Source: Streptomyces sp. NBC_00353
Lineage (GTDB): Bacteria > Actinomycetota > Actinomycetes > Streptomycetales > Streptomycetaceae
Assembly (NCBI RefSeq): GCF_036108815.1
Contig: NZ_CP107985.1
Location: 8,553,501 to 8,617,500 of the forward strand
Reading direction: 5' to 3'
DNA length: 64,000 bases
The position numbers were made by a program, and so were the translations under genes. This document shows positions 7,743-16,045 of the stretch, piece after piece. Positions within the stretch are counted from its first letter, which is position 1; every line of letters starts with the position of its first letter. The notes under the pieces were generated by a model. It was not told where the DNA came from, made no database searches, and saw only the letters and a list, made by a program, of their open reading frames with translations.

Positions 7743-9785
7743 TCAGCACCCCATCCGCAGGTCCGCCCAGTCCGCGTGGTCGGAGTCGATCCCGTCCCCG
7801 CCGTCGGTGACCACCAGACGTACCACCTGCGCACCGCTCACATCCGCAGTGATCGGCTGCGCGGCCATCGCATTGGTCAGCACCCCGGTCGACGCCACCT
7901 TCGTGCCGTCCGCCCAGATCTCGAACGCCACGGTGCCCTTGGCGCCCTTCTCGTCGTCGACGCCGGCCTGCGCGGTCACGGCGCTGCACGCGCCGCCCGC
8001 GTAGAACTCGACGGTGCTCTGTGCGTGCACCCCGAGCCCCTTGGCGAAGACCGTGCCGCCGATGGTCAGCGGATTGCCGTCGCCCGCATTGCTCTCACCG
8101 TTGCTGGTGTCCTTCTCGACCGGCCCCCAGCCGTTGGACGCGGAGAGCTGCGGCAGATCGCTGAGATAGCTGCTGCCCGCCGGTGGCGCCACCACCACAT
8201 GAGCCTGGAACGGGACCGAGGACCGGACACGCGTCCCGGCCGGTGAGCGGTACCGGGCGGAGAGCGTCAGATCGTACGTGCCGGTGGCGGCGCCCGCGGG
8301 TGGCGTCACCTGCCAGCGCGTGGTCAGCGCCTTGCCGGTCGGCACGGTCGCGGATCCGGTCGGCGACAGCGGCTTGAGCTGCCAGCCCGACGGGCCGGTG
8401 AGCGCCGCGGAGACCTTCTTGGCAGGCGTACGGCCCAGATCGGTGACGGTCGTCGTCAGCAGCGTGGTGCGACCCGCTTCCACCAACGGGCTGCCGTTCA
8501 GGCCGAGTTCCACGGCGGGCGGGTGCGCGGCCCACTTGCGGTCGGCGGCGACGCGCAGCAGGACCGTGCCGTGTGCCGGGACGGTAGCCGAGATTGTGCC
8601 TGCCGTGTTGTACGTCGCGTGCTCCCACAGGTCGCGCATCGTGTACCCGGCGGCTCGCGGGAGCCCCGCCGCCTCGGCGGTCGTCGAGATGCGCTGAGCG
8701 CTCCCGGACTCGTTGAAGAGCGCCACGACGCGGCTGCCGTCCTTCATCTCCTTGGCGACGACCCACCGTCCGTCGGTGGAGGAGAGCACGGTGCCCTGCT
8801 TGCCCAGCGGGTCCTGATCGACGGCGATGACCTCTCGGTTGGAGAGGATCTCGAAGGTCTCCGGCGTCGCCTTGCGCAGATCGGAGCCGATCAGCAGCGG
8901 CGCCGCCATCACGGACCACATGGAGAAGTGAGTGCGGTACTCGGTGTCCGTCATTCCGCCGTTGCCGACTTCGAGCATGTCGGGGTCGTTCCAGTGCCCC
9001 GGTCCCGCGGCGGAGGCGAGCGGCAGGTTCTGCTTCATGATCGACAGCATGCTGCCCCAGCTGTCGCTGATGTCGCCCGTCGTGCGCCAGAGATTGCCGA
9101 CGTCGGCGGCCCACTCCCAGGGTTTGTTCTCGCCCCACTCGCAGATGCTGTAGACGATGGGACGGCCGGTGGCCTCCAGCGCGTCACGCATGGTCGTGTA
9201 GCGCAGCTTCGCATCGACGCCCTGGTTGTTGCAGTTGTCGTACTTGAGATAGTCGACGCCCCAGTCCGCGAACTGCTGCGCATCGCTGTACTCATGGCCC
9301 AGCGCACCCGGCAGGCCGACGCTGTCGCACGTCTTCGTGCCGGCGCTGGTGTAGATGCCGAGCTTGAGCCCCTTGGAGTGGACGTAGTCCGCGACGGCCT
9401 TGATGCCGTTCGGGAAGCGCACCGGGTCGGCCTCCAGCTTGCCGTCCGCATCGCGCTGCGGCTTCGCCCAGCAGTCGTCGAGGTTGACGTACTGGTAGCC
9501 GGCGTCCTTGAGGCCCTTCTCGACGAAGATGTCGGCGATGCCCTTGACCATCGACTCGTTGAACTCGGCCCGGCAGTGGGTCGAGTTCCAGTTGTTGAAC
9601 CCCATCGGCGGGGTGAGCGCGAGACCGTTGCCGGACTGCGGGGCGGCCGCCGTCGCAGTGGCCGGAGCCGGTGAGTCGGCCACGGCGGGAGCGGTTGCCC
9701 CTGCCGCACAGAGCAGCCCGGCCGTCAGCGCTCCGATGACTCTTCTGTGGCTTGTGCGGGTTGTACGGGTTGGAAGATGACGCAT
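7743..9785 (-). CDS. Secreted alpha-galactosidase, GH27, with NEW3 and NPCBM domains
   Basis: The 680-residue precursor has a twin-basic signal peptide (about 1-42, cleavage near AVADS). The GH27 catalytic domain starts at PPMGFNNWNS; the nucleophile Asp lies in YLKYDNC (about residue 182) and the acid/base Asp in RTTGDISDSW (about 238). A C-terminal beta-sandwich, an Ig-like NPCBM-associated (NEW3) domain (about 430-530) and a terminal NPCBM sugar-binding domain (about 540-680) follow. It should hydrolyse terminal alpha-1,6-galactosides such as melibiose, raffinose or galactomannan side chains outside the cell. The start at 9785 has a GGAGGA site just upstream. It is divergent from the importer genes, fitting one regulon under the LacI repressor. 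Confidence 0.92.
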   Translation of the reverse strand: MRHLPTRTTRTSHRRVIGALTAGLLCAAGATAPAVADSPAPATATAAAPQSGNGLALTPPMGFNNWNSTHCRAEFNESMVKGIADIFVEKGLKDAGYQYVNLDDCWAKPQRDADGKLEADPVRFPNGIKAVADYVHSKGLKLGIYTSAGTKTCDSVGLPGALGHEYSDAQQFADWGVDYLKYDNCNNQGVDAKLRYTTMRDALEATGRPIVYSICEWGENKPWEWAADVGNLWRTTGDISDSWGSMLSIMKQNLPLASAAGPGHWNDPDMLEVGNGGMTDTEYRTHFSMWSVMAAPLLIGSDLRKATPETFEILSNREVIAVDQDPLGKQGTVLSSTDGRWVVAKEMKDGSRVVALFNESGSAQRISTTAEAAGLPRAAGYTMRDLWEHATYNTAGTISATVPAHGTVLLRVAADRKWAAHPPAVELGLNGSPLVEAGRTTLLTTTVTDLGRTPAKKVSAALTGPSGWQLKPLSPTGSATVPTGKALTTRWQVTPPAGAATGTYDLTLSARYRSPAGTRVRSSVPFQAHVVVAPPAGSSYLSDLPQLSASNGWGPVEKDTSNGESNAGDGNPLTIGGTVFAKGLGVHAQSTVEFYAGGACSAVTAQAGVDDEKGAKGTVAFEIWADGTKVASTGVLTNAMAAQPITADVSGAQVVRLVVTDGGDGIDSDHADWADLRMGC

Positions 9786-9908
9786 CGTTACGTTCCTCCA
9801 TACTCGTGCCGGATCGGATGACGTCATGTGCACGCCAGTGACGCGCGATTACGTTAGGGCGTGTTGAAGTCTGTTGGAAGGGGAGCGGTAACGGTTGTTC
9901 GGTATCTC

Positions 9909-9924
9909 GTCAAAACCCTTGACG
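9909..9924 (+). promoter_or_regulatory. Candidate -35 region inside an inverted repeat, upstream of the importer
   Basis: GTCAA (9909-9913) and TTGAC (9919-9923) form an inverted repeat with a five-base spacer, and TTGACG (9919-9924) is a perfect -35 hexamer. The best -10 at 17-bp spacing, TGAGAT, is weak. The layout suits a regulated promoter for the binding-protein gene at 9997. Confidence 0.35.
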
Positions 9925-9996
9925 GCACCCTGACTTGGGGGTGAGATCCAATCGCACGTTCGGTTGTGTTGGGTTGGCATCCCGGAGGAGGGGGTC

Positions 9997-11343
9997 ATGG
10001 CGCACTCTTCGTACGACAGTTCAGACGTGCCGGGCAGTGTGGCAGGACATCGGATGTCCCGACGGAATCTGTTGCGTGGTGCAGCAGTTGGTGCGGGCGC
10101 GATCACACTGCCCTCGCTGCTCACCGCATGCGGCAGTGGCCCCGGTGGTGACGGCAAGACGATCCACATGGGGTCGAATTCGTCCGACCCCATTCCGAAG
10201 AAGGCGTTCGCCGAGGCGTTCAAGGCGTACGAGGCGCAGTCCGGTGGCCGCAAGATCGCGGTGAACACCGTTGACCACAACACCTTCCAGGAGAACATCA
10301 ACAAGTACCTGCAGGGCAATCCGGACGACGTCTTCATGTGGTTCGCCGGCTACCGGATGCAGTTCTTCGCCAAGAAGGGCCTGCTGTACGACATCAGTGA
10401 CAACTGGGAGCACTACGAGGGCTTCTCGGACGCGCTGAAGGCCCAGTCCACCGGTGAGGACGGGAAGCAGTACCTCACGCCGTACTACTACTACCCGTGG
10501 GCCGTCTTCCACCGTAAGAGCCTCTTCGCCGACCGCGGCTACCAGGCGCCCAAGACGCTCGACGAGTACGTGGCGCTCGCCAAGCAGATGAAGAAGGACA
10601 AGCTCGACCCCATCGCGTTCTGCGACAAGGACGGCTGGCCCGCGATGGGCACCTTCGACTACATCAACATGCGGACCAACGGCTACGAGTTCCACAAGAG
10701 CCTGATGGCCGGCGAGGCGGCCTGGACGGACAAGCGGGTCAAGGAAGTATTCGACACCTGGCGCCGTCTTCTCCCGTACTGCCAGCAGGGTGCCAACGGC
10801 CGTACCTGGCAGGAGGCCGCGACCAGCCTGCAGAAGAAGGAAGCCGGCATGGCGGTCTTCGGACTGCCGCACCCCGGTGCCCAGTTCCCGAAGGGCGAGC
10901 AGGAGGACATCGACTTCTTCCCGTTCCCGGTCATCAACCCGGAGCACGGCCAGGACGCGGTCGAGGCCCCCATCGACGGTTTCCTGCTGGCGAAGAAGTC
11001 CAAGAACCTCAAGAACAAGAAGAGCGTGGAGAGCGCCAAGGACCTCCTGAAGTGGCTGGCCACCGGGAAGGCCGAGGACATCTACCTCAAGAGTGACCCC
11101 AACAACATCGCGGTCAACGACCAGGCGGACATCTCCCAGTACTCGGCGCTGCAGAAGAAGGCCGTGGAGCTCGTCTCCGGAGCGAAGCAGATCTCGCAGT
11201 TCCTGGACCGCGACACCCGGCCGGACTTCGCCTCGACCGTCATGATCCCGGCCATCCAGAAGTTCATCAGCAACCCGAACGATGTGGACGGTCTGGTCAA
11301 CGACATCGAGCGGCAGAAGAAGACCATCTTCGCCTCCGACTGA
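9997..11343 (+). CDS. ABC sugar transporter, lipoprotein substrate-binding protein (CUT1 type)
   Basis: The 448-residue precursor starts with a twin-arginine-like leader (MSRRNLLRG, Arg 22-23) and the lipobox LLTAC with the lipidated Cys at residue 45, so it is anchored outside the membrane. The mature part is a family-1 extracellular solute-binding protein, with the aromatic-rich YLTPYYYYPWAVFHRK segment likely lining the sugar site. GGAGGA precedes the ATG at 9997. It heads an operon with two permeases. The divergent alpha-galactosidase suggests an alpha-galactoside ligand, which is an inference from context. Confidence 0.92.
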   Translation: MAHSSYDSSDVPGSVAGHRMSRRNLLRGAAVGAGAITLPSLLTACGSGPGGDGKTIHMGSNSSDPIPKKAFAEAFKAYEAQSGGRKIAVNTVDHNTFQENINKYLQGNPDDVFMWFAGYRMQFFAKKGLLYDISDNWEHYEGFSDALKAQSTGEDGKQYLTPYYYYPWAVFHRKSLFADRGYQAPKTLDEYVALAKQMKKDKLDPIAFCDKDGWPAMGTFDYINMRTNGYEFHKSLMAGEAAWTDKRVKEVFDTWRRLLPYCQQGANGRTWQEAATSLQKKEAGMAVFGLPHPGAQFPKGEQEDIDFFPFPVINPEHGQDAVEAPIDGFLLAKKSKNLKNKKSVESAKDLLKWLATGKAEDIYLKSDPNNIAVNDQADISQYSALQKKAVELVSGAKQISQFLDRDTRPDFASTVMIPAIQKFISNPNDVDGLVNDIERQKKTIFASD

Positions 11344-11358
11344 ACCTGGAGACCGACC

Positions 11359-12273
11359 GTGTCGTTCCTCTCGGGGCGGCGCACCGAACGACGGGGCCCG
11401 CGGCGATTCTCCGGCCGCGACCTCGTCGTCATCGGTCTGCTGCTCGGTATACCGGTCCTGCTCGACATCGCCGTCGTGTGGGGCCCGACCCTCGCTTCCG
11501 TCGTGCTCTCCTTCACCAGCTGGGACGGCATCGGCGACATCAAGTGGGTCGGTACGCAGAATTACGCGAACCTCTTCACCAACTACCCGCAGTTCTGGCC
11601 CGCCGCCCGGCACAACCTGCTCTGGCTGGCCTTCCTCGGTCTCGTCGCCGCGCCGTTCGGACTGCTCCTCGCCGTACTCATCGACCGGGGCGTGCGGTTC
11701 AGCCGCTTCTACCAGTCGACGCTGTACATGCCGGTCGTGCTGTCGCTCGCCGTGGTCGGCTTCATCGCGCAGCTCGTCTTCTCCCGCGACCAGGGAGCCC
11801 TCAACGCGATCATCGGGGACACCAAGTCGCCGACCGACTGGCTCGGCGACCCGGGCCTCAACATCTGGATGGTCCTGCTCGCCGCGGCCTGGCGGCACAC
11901 CGGCTATGTGATGATCCTCTACCTCGCCGGGCTCAAGGCCGTCGACCCCTCACTGAAGGAAGCTGCCGCCATCGACGGGGCGAACGAGGCCCAGACCTTC
12001 TTCCGCATCGTCTTTCCCACACTGCGGCCGGTCAACGTCATCGTCGGCGTCATCACCGTCATCGAGTCCCTGCGCGCCTTCGACATCGTGTACGCCGTCA
12101 ATCACGGCCGCAATGGACTCGAACTGCTCTCGGTGCTCGTCACCGACAACATCATCGGTGAGGCCAGCCGGGTCGGCTTCGGCTCCGCCATCGCCGTCGT
12201 GCTGCTGACCGTCTCCCTCGGATTCGTCGTGACGTACCTGGTCCAGGAGCTCCGAGGGGAGAAGAACCGATGA
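11359..12273 (+). CDS. ABC sugar transporter permease 1 (MalF type)
   Basis: The 304-residue protein has six predicted membrane segments and the cytoplasmic EAA loop EAAAIDGANEAQTFFRIVFP that docks the ATPase. The start is a GTG at 11359, 15 bp after the binding-protein stop with GGAG in between. The last codons overlap the next permease start (ATGA at 12270). It forms half of the import channel for the sugar delivered by the lipoprotein at 9997. No dedicated ATPase follows, so a shared MsiK-type ATPase encoded elsewhere is expected, as is usual in Streptomyces CUT1 systems. Confidence 0.92.
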   Translation: MSFLSGRRTERRGPRRFSGRDLVVIGLLLGIPVLLDIAVVWGPTLASVVLSFTSWDGIGDIKWVGTQNYANLFTNYPQFWPAARHNLLWLAFLGLVAAPFGLLLAVLIDRGVRFSRFYQSTLYMPVVLSLAVVGFIAQLVFSRDQGALNAIIGDTKSPTDWLGDPGLNIWMVLLAAAWRHTGYVMILYLAGLKAVDPSLKEAAAIDGANEAQTFFRIVFPTLRPVNVIVGVITVIESLRAFDIVYAVNHGRNGLELLSVLVTDNIIGEASRVGFGSAIAVVLLTVSLGFVVTYLVQELRGEKNR

Positions 12274-13196
12274 CCGTCGACACCGCCACCGCCCGCCCCG
12301 CCGCACAGCCCGCGCCTTCGGCACCCGCAGTCGGGCGCCGCAGAATCCGCCCCGGCCGGCTCGGGGTGCACGCCTTCCTGATGGTGGTCTCGCTCGCGTT
12401 CCTCGCCCCGCTGCTGCTCGCGGTGTACGCCTCGCTGCGGCCGTACGACGAAACCTCCGAGTACGGCTACTTCTCGCTGCCGAAGCACCTCTCGTTCGAC
12501 TACTACCGGCAGGCGTTCACCGACTCGGGGATGACGAAGTACTTCGTCAACACGATGATCATCGCCGTCCCCGGGGTACTCGTCACCCTCTTCCTCGCCT
12601 CGTTCGTGGCCTTCGCGCTGGCCCGGCTGAAAATGCGCGGCGGGATCGTCCTGCTGATGCTCTTCACGGCCGGGAACCTGCTGCCGCAGCAGGTGATCGT
12701 GACGCCGCTGTACGTGGTGTTCAACCGCATCCCGCTGCCGTACTGGATGTCCGACTCGATGACGATGTACGACTCCTACTGGGCCGTCGTCGTCGTGCAG
12801 ATCGGCTTCCAGATCGGCTTCTGCGTCTTCGTCCTCGCCAACTTCATGCGCACACTGCCGCAGGAGATCCTGGAGGCCGCCATCGTCGACGGCGCGGGCG
12901 TATGGACGCAGTACTGGCGGATCACCCTGCCGCTGTGCCGCCCGGCTCTCGCCGCGCTCGGCACACTTCAGTTCACCTGGATGTACAACGACTTCCTCTG
13001 GGCACTTGTCTTCGTCTCCGACGGCGACAAGCTCCCCATCACCTCGGCCCTCAACAACCTTCGCGGGCAGTTCTTCACGGACTACAACCTCCTGGCCGCG
13101 GGCTCGGTGATCGTCGCCCTGCCCACGCTCGTGGTCTTCCTGCTGCTCCAGCGCCACTTCATCGCGGGGCTGACGCTGGGGTCGAGCAAGGGGTAG
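12270..13196 (+). CDS. ABC sugar transporter permease 2 (MalG type)
   Basis: The 308-residue protein has six predicted transmembrane segments with the EAA motif EAAIVDGAGVWTQYWRITLP. It is translationally coupled to permease 1 by a four-base overlap and is the last gene of the importer operon. It pairs with the MalF-type permease to form the channel. The N-terminal 30 residues are Ala/Pro-rich and probably cytoplasmic. The length is slightly above the usual 280 because of that leader. Confidence 0.92.
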   Translation: MTVDTATARPAAQPAPSAPAVGRRRIRPGRLGVHAFLMVVSLAFLAPLLLAVYASLRPYDETSEYGYFSLPKHLSFDYYRQAFTDSGMTKYFVNTMIIAVPGVLVTLFLASFVAFALARLKMRGGIVLLMLFTAGNLLPQQVIVTPLYVVFNRIPLPYWMSDSMTMYDSYWAVVVVQIGFQIGFCVFVLANFMRTLPQEILEAAIVDGAGVWTQYWRITLPLCRPALAALGTLQFTWMYNDFLWALVFVSDGDKLPITSALNNLRGQFFTDYNLLAAGSVIVALPTLVVFLLLQRHFIAGLTLGSSKG

Positions 13197-13315
13197 AGGT
13201 TCCAGGCGCGAGGTCCAGGGGGACGGTGACGTGCTCGACCTCGGCCGGCCGCACGTGAGGTCGTGTCATTCTCTGACGAAATGTCACAAGTGACTGCCGG
13301 CACTGCTGTTGGACC

Positions 13316-14020
13316 ATGGCCCACTATGATCGCCTGTCCATGGACGTGAACGCGGAGAACGAGATGATTGCCGTCCCGCCGGGGCGCGTGACGTTGTCGG
13401 ACCGGCGAACGCAGCGGAGCTGGTCGGCCGATCTTGCGCCCTATCGGCTGGCTGCGTTCCCGACCACTCAGGCGCAGTTTGCACAGCTCACCGGCCGACG
13501 ACCGAGCAGTGGGCACGGCGACCGGTGGCCCGTCGAGGGCGTTTCGTGGTGGGACGCGGTCCGGTTCTGCAACGCCCTGTCCCGACGCGAGGGGCTGACG
13601 CCCGCCTATCGCCTCGATGCCGACGCCGAGGGCATCGAGTGGGACACATCTGCTGACGGATACCGGCTGCCGACCGAAGCCGAGTGGGAGCACGCGTGTC
13701 GTGCCGGGACGGCCGACGCGCGGTACGGGCGGCTCGACGAGATCGCTTGGTATCGCGGCAACTCGTGCGAGCGGATTCACGACGTGGGCGGCAAGCAGCC
13801 CAACGCATGGGGCCTGTACGACATGCTGGGCAACGTCTGGGAGTGGTGCTGGGACATCTACGATGCCGAGGTCTACGGCTCCTATCGGGTGTTGCGCGGC
13901 GGTGGATGGTTCGACGAGCACTGGAGCTGCCGGGCCTCGGTGCGGCGCCGAAGCCACCCGACCTTCCAGGTCGACGACGTGGGATTCCGCGTCGCGCGTT
14001 CCGTCTTCTCCGAACTTTGA
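13316..14020 (+). CDS. Formylglycine-generating-enzyme (SUMF1) fold protein, active-site Cys pair incomplete
   Basis: The 234-residue protein has the FGE-sulfatase fold: WPVEGVSWWDAVRFCNALS, GYRLPTEAEWEHACRAG, NAWGLYDMLGNVWEWCWD and RVLRGGGWFDEHW, ending VGFRVAR. The family includes sulfatase-activating FGE, EgtB-like sulfoxide synthases and lectin-like proteins. Canonical FGE uses two Cys near the RGGS motif; here that stretch holds one Cys (HWSCRAS), so true FGE activity is doubtful. The start is uncertain: ATG 13316 and ATG 13340 both lack a strong Shine-Dalgarno. No sulfatase gene lies nearby. Confidence 0.8.
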   Translation: MAHYDRLSMDVNAENEMIAVPPGRVTLSDRRTQRSWSADLAPYRLAAFPTTQAQFAQLTGRRPSSGHGDRWPVEGVSWWDAVRFCNALSRREGLTPAYRLDADAEGIEWDTSADGYRLPTEAEWEHACRAGTADARYGRLDEIAWYRGNSCERIHDVGGKQPNAWGLYDMLGNVWEWCWDIYDAEVYGSYRVLRGGGWFDEHWSCRASVRRRSHPTFQVDDVGFRVARSVFSEL

Positions 14021-14271
14021 GAGCTGCGAGGTCGCTGCGACGTGGGCTGCGGGTGCCCGCTCCGCACCGACCGCCGGGCGCTCCCCGCGGCATCCGACCG
14101 CGCCCGCCGACTCCTCGCCTGCGGCTGTTTGTCGTCCTGCCCGGGCTCGTGGTCCTTCTGCCGCTGCAGTTCCACTTCGAGCGGGGCTCACGCCGGGGCC
14201 GGGCGCGGGCCGAGAGAGCGTCGGCGGACAGCGCGTCCCGGCCGGCCCGCCGGCAACTCCCGCGAGCCGGA

Positions 14272-14448
14272 TCAATGCCCCCGGTCCGCCGACTGCTGCG
14301 GTACGACCACCAGGAACGCGTCCTCCTCCAGGTCCATCACGACCTCGGCCGCCATGCCCTCGCCACGGCGTGCTGCCGCGAACTCCTCCGCAGGCCAGCT
14401 GCCCCGCGGACCGCCCGCCGGGAACCGCTCCAGTACTGTGCGCCGCAC
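14272..14448 (-). CDS. Small hypothetical protein (58 aa)
   Basis: A GTG at 14448 follows a GGGGG ribosome-binding site and opens a 58-codon frame reading VRRTVLERFPAGGPRGSWPA, then a segment rich in Glu and Val (MAAEVVMDLEEDAFLVVVPQ). Codon use is GC3-rich and resembles real Streptomyces genes. I believe similar small proteins occur in other streptomycetes but cannot assign a function. The surrounding 14,021-14,646 stretch holds no other supported gene. Confidence 0.55.
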   Translation of the reverse strand: MRRTVLERFPAGGPRGSWPAEEFAAARRGEGMAAEVVMDLEEDAFLVVVPQQSADRGH

Positions 14449-14646
14449 GGTGTACCCCCTTGCCCTCGACGGCTCCAACGACCTCCCGCCGCCGTCGTTA
14501 CGGCCGCGCGGAGGTCCGGACTCGTACAGTGGGACGCCCGTCGACGGCTTCCGGCGGTCCCGTTCGTGCAACAGGATCGCCACGGTCGGGTTTTCGCGGC
14601 AGGGTGTTGCGGGCAAGCCACAGGGGGCTACGGAAGAGGGGGAACC

Positions 14647-15684
14647 GTGATCGTCTGGGTCAACGGTGCGTTCAGCGCGGGCAAGACGAGCGCCGCGCGC
14701 GAACTGATCGATCTGATCCCGAACAGCACCTTCTACGACCCCGAACTGATCGGCGGGGCGCTGCGGTACCTGCTGCCCCAGAAGAGACTGGCCGAGGTGA
14801 CCGACTACCAGGATCTGCCGATCTGGCGGCGGATGGTCGTGGACACCGCAGCGGCTCTGCTCGCCGAACTGCCCGGGGTGCTCGTGGTGCCGATGACGCT
14901 GCTGCGGCAGGAGTACCGCGACGAGATATTCGGAGGGCTCGCATCCAGGCGTATTCCGGTGCGTCATGTGCTGCTCTCATCTGAGGAAACGATCCTGCGG
15001 CAGCGGATCGCCGGTCGTGAGGAAGTACCGGACGACCCGGAAGCGAGCGAACGCGTACGGCAGTGGGCCTACGAGCACATCGAGCCCTACCGGGCGGCCC
15101 TCGGCTGGATCACAGCGGACGCCCACACCATCGACACCAGCACACTGACCCCGCAGGAAACGGCCGAACGCATCGCCGACGCCGTCCGCACCGGAGCGGC
15201 GGGCGCGTGCGAGATCGTGCAGACGCCCGAGCCGACCGCCGAGACCCTTGCCGCCGGGGTGCTGCTCTTCGACGAACACGACCGGGTCCTGCTCGTCGAC
15301 CCCACGTACAAGCCCGGCTGGGAATTCCCCGGCGGAGTGGTGGAGCCGGGCGAGGCACCGGCCCAGGCCGGGATACGGGAAGTGGCCGAGGAGATAGGGA
15401 TACAGCTGGACCGGATACCGAAACTGCTGGTCGTCGACTGGGAGCCGCCGCAACCGCCCGGGTACGGAGGACTGCGGCTGCTCTTCGACGGCGGCCTGCT
15501 GCGCCGCGAGGAAGCGGACCGGCTGCGGCTGCCCGGCTCCGAACTGCGCGGCTGGCGGTTCGTCACCGAGGCGGAGGCCGCGACGATGCTGCCGCCCAAC
15601 CGGTACGAACGGCTCCGCTGGGCCCTGCGGGCCCGCGAGCGGTCGACCGTGCTCAACCTGGAAGCCGGAGTCCCGGTCGGCTGA
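14647..15684 (+). CDS. P-loop nucleotide kinase-like domain fused to a NUDIX hydrolase
   Basis: The 345-residue protein has two domains. The N-terminal P-loop (WVNGAFSAGKTSAARELI, Walker A at about 8-15) leads an AAA_33/TmrB-like kinase fold with a LLSSEETILRQRIAGRE lid region. The C-terminal part (about 200-340) is a NUDIX domain with the box GGVVEPGEAPAQAGIREVAEEIGI, matching GX5EX7REUXEEXGU. It probably phosphorylates or sanitises a nucleotide or a small polar substrate; the pairing could couple synthesis and hydrolysis of one metabolite, which is an inference. The GTG at 14647 follows GAGGGGGAA; a longer open frame from 13684 overlaps the FGE-fold gene and is spurious. Confidence 0.85.
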   Translation: MIVWVNGAFSAGKTSAARELIDLIPNSTFYDPELIGGALRYLLPQKRLAEVTDYQDLPIWRRMVVDTAAALLAELPGVLVVPMTLLRQEYRDEIFGGLASRRIPVRHVLLSSEETILRQRIAGREEVPDDPEASERVRQWAYEHIEPYRAALGWITADAHTIDTSTLTPQETAERIADAVRTGAAGACEIVQTPEPTAETLAAGVLLFDEHDRVLLVDPTYKPGWEFPGGVVEPGEAPAQAGIREVAEEIGIQLDRIPKLLVVDWEPPQPPGYGGLRLLFDGGLLRREEADRLRLPGSELRGWRFVTEAEAATMLPPNRYERLRWALRARERSTVLNLEAGVPVG

Positions 15685-16030
15685 CGCCCGCAGCACCGCC
15701 GCCGCGTCGACGGTGAGCGGATCGCCGTGTCCGAAGCAGACGGTGGACGGTGCCGGCCCGGCCGGCCGCCGGAACGAGGCCAGGGCCTCGTTCCGGTCGG
15801 TGTGAACACACCCGGCGTCGCCCGGCCCACCCCGGCCACACCGTCGCCCGTGAACAGCACACCGTGTGCGGAAACGGACCGTGAGAGAGCCGGGGGAGTG
15901 GGCCACGCGGGCCCCGCCGCCGAAGGCGGGCACATCGCCCTCGGCCACCTCGCGGTCCAGCCATGTCCGGCGGGGCCGCGGGCACGGTCACCGCATGCTC
16001 GTACAGGGGCCGTTCCCGGTCGACACCGGA
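15680..16030 (-). pseudogene. Decayed metallo-beta-lactamase-fold hydrolase (C-terminal remnant)
   Basis: Pieces of one MBL-fold protein run in order on the minus strand but in changing frames: RPLYEHAVTVPAAPPDM; then LDREVAEGDVPAFGGGARVAHSPG with SLTVRF; then HGVLFTGDGVAGVGRATPGVF; then TDRNEALASF ending in STVCFGHGDPLTVDAAAVLRAS. At least three frameshifts are needed, and the expected repeat of the HTPG motif is missing. The N-terminal HxHxDH half is absent. It lies between the NUDIX fusion and the M20 dipeptidase, and its 3' end overlaps the end of the NUDIX gene. It cannot make a functional enzyme. Confidence 0.75.
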
Positions 16031-16045
16031 GCGGGCAATGAGGGA

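Noticed and set aside
10021..11898. Long minus-strand open frame (625 codons) across the sugar-binding-protein gene
   Set aside because: It is antisense to a gene with clear lipobox and family match; its residues are Arg/Val/Glu-rich shadow composition with no motif.
13684..14646. Upstream extension of the P-loop/NUDIX frame by over 300 codons
   Set aside because: It overlaps the FGE-fold gene out of frame and is Arg/Pro-rich; the GTG at 14647 has a good ribosome-binding site.
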